Shown here: piece by piece, positions 5,513-9,302 of the stretch
Numbering within the stretch: position 1 is the first letter of the stretch
Layout of the letters: each line of letters begins with the position of its first letter
Assembly: GCA_900554625.1 (NCBI GenBank)
Contig: USHP01000052.1
Location: 1-9,302, forward strand
Direction: 5' to 3'
DNA: 9,302 bases
DNA from: an uncultured Eubacteriales bacterium
GTDB lineage: Bacteria; Bacillota; Clostridia; Oscillospirales; Oscillospiraceae
Notes under the pieces: model-generated
Told to the model about the DNA's origin: nothing
Database searches by the model: none
The model's input: only the letters and a program-made list of their open reading frames with translations
Program-made: the position numbers and the translations under genes

Positions 5513-7544
5513 AGTACGAATACAGGCTGGACAAATCACTCAGTTCCGTAGGCGCACCGGGCTTTACATTCTTTCCATAGGGGAAGGCAATGTAGTCATC
5601 CTCGCTCAGGCCGCTCTTGATTTCGGTGTAGCTGCCCCAGAGGGATTTACCCACGGTAACGGTACGTTTCTCCAGTTTGCCGTTTGCACCCTGGACATAG
5701 ACATAGGATTCTCCATTTTCCGTGCGGACGAAGGGATTCTGCAGGTAGATGCCGTTGGCTCCGGTACTGGTGGCAAAGGTCATGCTCACATACTTACCCG
5801 CCTGCAGGTCGGCGCTGCCGTCCACGAAGGCAACAAAGGGATAGTAGGAAGAATTGGGGTTACCCATGCCGCTGTAGCCGTTATCTGCGCTGGGGAAGTC
5901 GCCGATAGACTGTACGGTTCCGGTGTAAGTCATGCCGGATTCCCAGTCATTGATGGTAACCTCCTGGCCAATGCGCAGGTTGTCCTTTTCCAGTTCGTTG
6001 ATGCTGCCTTCCACATAGAAGCCGCCGCCGCCGGAAACCTTCATAAAGGGAGTCTTGGACTCCTTGGCTTCCTCCTCCGTCAGCAGGGATACCACTTCGC
6101 CGTCAATGTCGGCGTAGATGTTGCCATCGCCCACTTCGGTCTGCATGATCTTGTAGTCGGCGTCTGCCATCTTGATCTTGAACTCCAGGTCCTTGATCTT
6201 CTTTTCCTGCTCAGCACGCATCTGGGCAATCTGTGCTGCGGTATAGCCGCTGCCGAAGTCAATATCCGGGATCTCCGCTCCGCCGGGGTCCTCTTCCCCG
6301 TCATCGATCAGGGTATAGTCCATCATGCCGGAGGCATCAAACAGCCGGATGGAGAAGCTGCCGTCCCAACCGTAGACATGGGCACCCTGCCAGACCGTCC
6401 GCTGCCCCAGAGACATATTCCCCTGGGTGATTTTGAAGATGACATAGTACGAATCCACACTGATATAGCCTTCATCGCCGCCCTCTTCCGGGAAATCGGA
6501 AGCCTGGGACATTTCCGCCTGGGTTTGCGTATCTTCCTGGGAAACTTCTTCCACAATTGTCTCTGTAGTATCTTCCGTCGTTGTCTGCGTTGTGTCTTCC
6601 TTAATTTCCCCGGCGGGTTCTTCTGTAATTTCTTCACCAGGCTCTTCCGGGACTTCTTCGCCGGGTTCTCCCGGAACTTCTTCATCAGGCTCTTCTAGGA
6701 TTTCGTCACCGGGCTCTTCTATAATTTCCCCAACAGTTTCTTGCGTAGTTTCCTCAATGGTCTCTTCTGTGGTTTCCCCGGTAGTTTCCTCGGTGGTTTC
6801 TTCTGTCGTTTCCGGCTCCGTCGGATCCACCGTCATATTCTGCAATTCTTCTGCCCGCTGGCGAATGGCCTCCAACACACCGTTGTCAATATTGGTAGTG
6901 TCCTGAAGCCAGCAGATCAGTGCCAGTTCCTGGCTGCTGCCGTTGTACTCCGGATTGTCGGAAATCCGGTAAGCCTCCATCAGCATGGAGCCTGTGTTGA
7001 TATCTTCATCAATGGACGGCTCATCAAAAGACGGCGGCTGCATGGGTTTCATGCTGGCAATTCTGTTCAGCTCCGCTTTGGCATCTTCCAGATCCAGCTT
7101 GAGCTTTTCCACTTCCAGCCGCTTACGCTCCAGTTCCAGTTCCGAAAGGGTGGTATCAAAGCGCAGCAGCACGTCGCCCTTTTTGACCATGTCGCCCTGG
7201 GATACCAGAACTTCCGTCACCGTCTGGGTTTCGGATAGAAACACTGTCTGTATCCGGTCGGTTGTGACCGGGCCATAGCTTTCCTGGGAATCTCCCCAGT
7301 ATTCCGTCATGCCGATATCCATAAAGGAGTAGACACCTACTGGTTCCGCTTTTCCGCCGGCGCCCAGCCAGATTCCTGCACCCAACGCAACTACCAGCAC
7401 AACCGCGGTGACACTCAGAAGCAGTTTTTTATTCTTCAGATTGGCTTTCTTCAGAGATATCTTCGGCAGTTTGATCTGCGGCAGATTCTCTTTCTTCACA
7501 GAGAGCTTCTTCAGATTTATGTTCTTCAGATCCAGTTTCTTCAT
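5511..7544 (-). CDS. HlyD/MacA-type membrane fusion (adaptor) protein 2, with large acidic insertion
   Basis: The product has 677 residues, well above the roughly 350-450 usual for MacA-like adaptors. Order: a Lys-rich cytosolic stretch at 1-40 with five-residue periodicity; TM at about 41-60; first half of the lipoyl-like domain (VTEVLVSQGDMVKKGDVLL, 109-127); a first hairpin helix at about 132-166; an insertion at about 167-433; a second helix at about 434-470; second half of the lipoyl-like domain (GNIYADIDGEVVSLL, 474-488); beta-barrel; membrane-proximal C-terminal domain. The insertion holds an acidic Thr/Glu/Pro tract (about 241-350) and a possibly folded beta-rich part (360-412). Adaptors link the ABC permease to the outside. 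The start at 7544 has AAGGAG 6 nt upstream; an in-frame ATG at 7571 lacks this. The gene begins 116 nt inside the ATPase gene. Its C-terminal region resembles adaptor 1 (KLEKRTVTVG..., DDYIAFP, GAPT). The family call is firm; the role of the insertion is unknown. Confidence 0.92.
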   Translation of the reverse strand: MKKLDLKNINLKKLSVKKENLPQIKLPKISLKKANLKNKKLLLSVTAVVLVVALGAGIWLGAGGKAEPVGVYSFMDIGMTEYWGDSQESYGPVTTDRIQTVFLSETQTVTEVLVSQGDMVKKGDVLLRFDTTLSELELERKRLEVEKLKLDLEDAKAELNRIASMKPMQPPSFDEPSIDEDINTGSMLMEAYRISDNPEYNGSSQELALICWLQDTTNIDNGVLEAIRQRAEELQNMTVDPTEPETTEETTEETTGETTEETIEETTQETVGEIIEEPGDEILEEPDEEVPGEPGEEVPEEPGEEITEEPAGEIKEDTTQTTTEDTTETIVEEVSQEDTQTQAEMSQASDFPEEGGDEGYISVDSYYVIFKITQGNMSLGQRTVWQGAHVYGWDGSFSIRLFDASGMMDYTLIDDGEEDPGGAEIPDIDFGSGYTAAQIAQMRAEQEKKIKDLEFKIKMADADYKIMQTEVGDGNIYADIDGEVVSLLTEEEAKESKTPFMKVSGGGGFYVEGSINELEKDNLRIGQEVTINDWESGMTYTGTVQSIGDFPSADNGYSGMGNPNSSYYPFVAFVDGSADLQAGKYVSMTFATSTGANGIYLQNPFVRTENGESYVYVQGANGKLEKRTVTVGKSLWGSYTEIKSGLSEDDYIAFPYGKNVKPGAPTELSDLSSLYSY
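6606..6812 (-). repeat. Low-complexity Thr/Glu/Pro repeat tract inside adaptor 2
   Basis: Codons 245-313 of adaptor 2 form an imperfect repeat. The first part uses a four-residue ETTE/EETT unit (12 bp at DNA level, GARACYACYG-like). The second part uses EEPGEEV/EEPDEEV-type units. The wider acidic region runs from about 6495 to 6824. No cysteine and few hydrophobic residues are present, so an extended, disordered, highly negative linker is expected. Tandem units of this kind often change in number between strains. Confidence 0.8.
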
Positions 7545-8238
7545 CTGCGTCTCCTTCCTGCTGTACTTCACCGGTATGCAGTTCGCCGTCCAAAATCCGA
7601 TAGGTCTTGTCAGCGCAGGCTGCGATACTGGGCTCGTGGGTAATCATGATAATGGTCATTCCCTCCTGGCTCAGCTGGCGGAAAATGTCCATAATCTGGT
7701 TGCCCGCCTTGGTATCCAAAGCGCCGGTAGGTTCGTCTGCCAGCAGAAGATCCGGTTTTCCCACAATGGCCCGGGCAATGGCCACTCTCTGGCACTGACC
7801 GCCGGACATCTGGTTGGGCAAAAAGTGCATCCGCTCTTCCAGGCCCACGGACTTCAGTGCTTCCGCCGCCCGTTCCCGGCGCTCTTGTACCGGGACACCG
7901 GCGTACAGCAGCGGCAGCGCCACATTGTCCAGGGCGTCCATTTTCGGCAGCAGGTGGAAGCTCTGGAACACAAAGCCCAGGTGTTTGTTGCGGATCTCCG
8001 CCAGATCGTCGTCGGTCAAATCCTTCAGGTTTTTTCCGTCCAGCTCATAGCTTCCGGAGGTGGGGACGTCCAGGCAGCCGATGATATTCATCAGCGTGGT
8101 CTTTCCGGAGCCGGAAGGACCCATGATTGCCAGGTAATCGCCCTTTTCCACGGTCATATTCACATTCTTCAGAACCCGCACCGGCTCTTTGCCCTGCATG
8201 TAGTCCTTACAAATGTCTGTCAGCTTCAAAATGGGCAT
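7429..8238 (-). CDS. ABC transporter ATP-binding protein, MacB/LolD type, with acidic repeat tail
   Basis: The product is a 269-residue cytosolic ATPase of the MacB/LolD group, which powers the FtsX-type permease at 4246-5499. Motifs seen: Walker A GPSGSGKTT at 40-48, Q-loop Gln92, signature MSGGQ at 144-148 (here MSGGQCQR rather than the common LSGGQQQR), Walker B LLLADEP at 164-170 with Glu169, D-loop around ALD (173-175), and H-loop His201. The usual fold ends near residue 220. Beyond it comes an extra tail of about 40 residues, with EExxS-type pentapeptides from 233 to the stop, encoded by the 15-bp repeat that is also the start of adaptor 2. The ATG at 8238 overlaps the TAA of adaptor 1 as TAATG, and GAGGTG lies 5 nt upstream. 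A longer frame from 8337 would run across adaptor 1 and lacks family similarity. The enzyme appears intact. Confidence 0.96.
   Translation of the reverse strand: MPILKLTDICKDYMQGKEPVRVLKNVNMTVEKGDYLAIMGPSGSGKTTLMNIIGCLDVPTSGSYELDGKNLKDLTDDDLAEIRNKHLGFVFQSFHLLPKMDALDNVALPLLYAGVPVQERRERAAEALKSVGLEERMHFLPNQMSGGQCQRVAIARAIVGKPDLLLADEPTGALDTKAGNQIMDIFRQLSQEGMTIIMITHEPSIAACADKTYRILDGELHTGEVQQEGDADEETGSEEHKSEEALCEERESAADQTAEDISEESQSEE
7432..7542 (-). repeat. 15-bp tandem repeat read in two frames (ATPase tail and adaptor 2 N-terminus)
   Basis: On the minus strand, seven full 15-bp units plus a final GAAGAA follow a loose consensus GAAGAAnnnnAATCT. Five of the seven units start with GAAGAA; the other two start with GCCGCA and GCCGAA. 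As 15 is a multiple of three, both genes read it as five-residue repeats. The ATPase frame gives EExxS-type units (residues 233-269). The adaptor 2 frame gives xxLKK/xxLPK-type units (residues 2-40). The repeat stops with the TAA of the ATPase. Confidence 0.85.
7551..7556 (-). promoter_or_regulatory. Ribosome binding site of adaptor 2, inside the ATPase gene
   Basis: AAGGAG on the minus strand lies 6 nt before the ATG at 7544. It supports this start and so the 116-nt overlap with the ATPase gene. Confidence 0.78.
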
Positions 8239-9302
8239 TATGCCACCTCGCCTTCCACCATAGCGTCTTGCGGTTCCTGGGTTTCTTCCTGGGTTGCCTT
8301 GGGTGCTTCCCGGGTGGTGGGAGCGCCTTCTTTGCACAGATCCGGGTCAGGGAAGGCGATATAGTCTTCCATGGTCAGACCTTCCGTAATTTCCTGGGTA
8401 TCGTTCATGGGGTTATATTCGCCCAGAACCACATCCCGCTTCTGCAGCTTGCCGCCCTTTTCTGCCCAGACATAGGCAGTGCCGTCTTCTTCATAGCAGA
8501 TAAAGGTGCTGCTGATGCTGGGGCCGGTAGTCTCGCCCTCCTCGGTGAGGATTTCCAGGTAGACATGCTGTCCCAGAATCAAGCCGTCAGTGCTGTCCAG
8601 TTCCACATAGAACGGGTATTTGCTGGAGGCGCTCATCTCATCGGAGCTGCCGCCGCCCATGACAATCATACCGCCATTGTTATTGTTCTGAATGGGGCTT
8701 TCGTAGTCCACCAGAGTTACCGTACCGGTCCAGCTCTTGGTATCATCGGTACGGGAGAGGATCTTCAGCCGATCTCCCTGGGTGATACCGCCGCGCTGCA
8801 GTTCTCCCAGTACACCCTTGATGCGGTAAGAACCCACCTGCTGAATGGTAATATAGGGCAGAGGCTTTCCGTTATTATCCGTCTGGCCATCTTCGTTGAT
8901 GGCCTGCACACGGCCGTCAATGGGAGAAACCACTGTGGCGTTGGCCAGCAATTCCTCGGATTTCTTGACCTCTGCTTCCTTGGTCTTGACCTTCAGCTCC
9001 GCCTCTTTCAAATCCACCTGGGTGGACTGGATCTGAATGGTGTACTGCAGCTTCTGGTTTCCGCCTACGGTCTCCCGCTCGCGCTCCAAAGTGGCAATCT
9101 GATTTTTATAATTTTCAATGGAGGCAACCAGCTGCTCCTGCTCCAGGCGCTGCTTGTCCAGGGTCAGCTGCAGTTCTTCAGTGTCGTAGCTGAACAATTC
9201 CTGCCCCTTCTTGACATCGTCGCCTTCTTTGACCTTCAGTTCCTTAATGGTCTTTTCTCCGTCCTTCTGGATTTCCGTCACGTTTTCGGACACCACCATG
9301 CC
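8238..9302 (-). CDS. HlyD/MacA-type membrane fusion (adaptor) protein 1 (partial, N-terminus cut by window edge)
   Basis: 354 residues are visible, open to the right edge; the membrane segment and start lie outside. Numbering from the first visible residue: lipoyl-like half 1 (KTIKELKVKEGDDVKKGQEL, 17-36), a coiled-coil hairpin at about 42-119 of normal size, lipoyl-like half 2 (ATVVSPIDGRVQAI, 122-135), the beta-barrel, and the C-terminal membrane-proximal domain with KLQKRDVVLG, EDYIAFP and GAPT, shared in outline with adaptor 2. A Gly/Asn-rich loop (NNNNGGMIVMGGGSS, 206-220) and an acidic Gln/Glu/Thr tail of about 25 residues are unusual but minor. The ATG at 9299 is not taken as the start because the frame continues upstream and the membrane anchor is missing. 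The stop overlaps the ATPase start as TAATG. It likely forms the adaptor, alone or with adaptor 2, of the MacAB-like exporter. Confidence 0.93.
   Translation of the reverse strand, partial: GMVVSENVTEIQKDGEKTIKELKVKEGDDVKKGQELFSYDTEELQLTLDKQRLEQEQLVASIENYKNQIATLERERETVGGNQKLQYTIQIQSTQVDLKEAELKVKTKEAEVKKSEELLANATVVSPIDGRVQAINEDGQTDNNGKPLPYITIQQVGSYRIKGVLGELQRGGITQGDRLKILSRTDDTKSWTGTVTLVDYESPIQNNNNGGMIVMGGGSSDEMSASSKYPFYVELDSTDGLILGQHVYLEILTEEGETTGPSISSTFICYEEDGTAYVWAEKGGKLQKRDVVLGEYNPMNDTQEITEGLTMEDYIAFPDPDLCKEGAPTTREAPKATQEETQEPQDAMVEGEVA

Noticed and set aside
4237..6698. Two long plus-strand open frames opposite the permease and adaptor 2.
   Set aside because: They are His/Gly/Leu-rich antisense translations without family motifs, while the minus-strand frames show full MacB and adaptor features.
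7429..7544. Frameshift or sequencing error joining the ATPase to adaptor 2.
   Set aside because: Both frames keep the same five-residue periodicity, each has its own stop or start, and AAGGAG precedes the adaptor 2 ATG.
8239..8337. Upstream start of the ATPase at 8337.
   Set aside because: It would add 33 residues unlike any ABC ATPase and overlap adaptor 1 heavily. The ATG at 8238 sits in a TAATG junction with a binding site.
9297..9299. ATG at 9299 as the start of adaptor 1.
   Set aside because: The frame stays open to the window edge, and comparison with adaptor 2 shows that the membrane anchor and about 100 residues must lie upstream.

Overview
All supported genes lie on the minus strand, so the window reads right to left. 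The gene types, the strong Gram-positive-style Shine-Dalgarno sites (AAGGAGG, GGAGG) and the moderately GC-rich, GAA/CTG-rich coding style suggest a Firmicute. The best guess is a gut-type Clostridia of the Oscillospiraceae/Ruminococcaceae kind. This is inferred from style and gene content only, as no rRNA or other taxonomic marker is present.

Region 1 (9302 to 4205, minus): a MacAB-like ABC export operon. The order is adaptor 1 (its N-terminus is cut by the window edge), ABC ATPase, adaptor 2, FtsX/MacB-type permease, then a 14-bp terminator hairpin and a second one behind it. The genes are tightly coupled. Adaptor 1 and the ATPase share TAATG, adaptor 2 starts 116 nt inside the ATPase gene, and the stop of adaptor 2 is part of the permease ribosome binding site (TAAGGAGG). 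The operon carries two paralogous adaptors. Adaptor 2 has a very large acidic Thr/Glu/Pro-rich insertion at the tip of its helical hairpin. The ATPase/adaptor-2 overlap is built from a 15-bp tandem repeat that codes for acidic EExxS pentapeptides in one frame and basic Lys-rich pentapeptides in the other. The substrate is unknown.

Region 2 (4204 to about 3958): an intergenic cluster of short perfect hairpins with three-base loops, resembling a REP/BIME-type mosaic, that also contains the second terminator.

Region 3 (3955 to 1761): a self-contained two-gene unit with an extended -10 promoter (3927-3955). It holds a membrane-anchored leucine-rich-repeat protein with an unusual repeat unit of about 64-71 residues, then a RidA enamine/imine deaminase, and ends at a terminator (1761-1798).

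Region 4 (1739 to 1): an extended -10 promoter followed by a MoxR-type AAA+ ATPase with a Cys/His-rich tail, overlapping by 8 nt the start of a CoxE-like VWA protein that runs off the left edge just inside its MIDAS motif. MoxR/VWA pairs act as chaperone or metal-insertion modules in characterised cases; the target here is unknown.

The most unusual parts of the window are the dual-frame repeat at 7432-7542, the oversized adaptor-2 insertion, and the hairpin cluster at 3982-4204.
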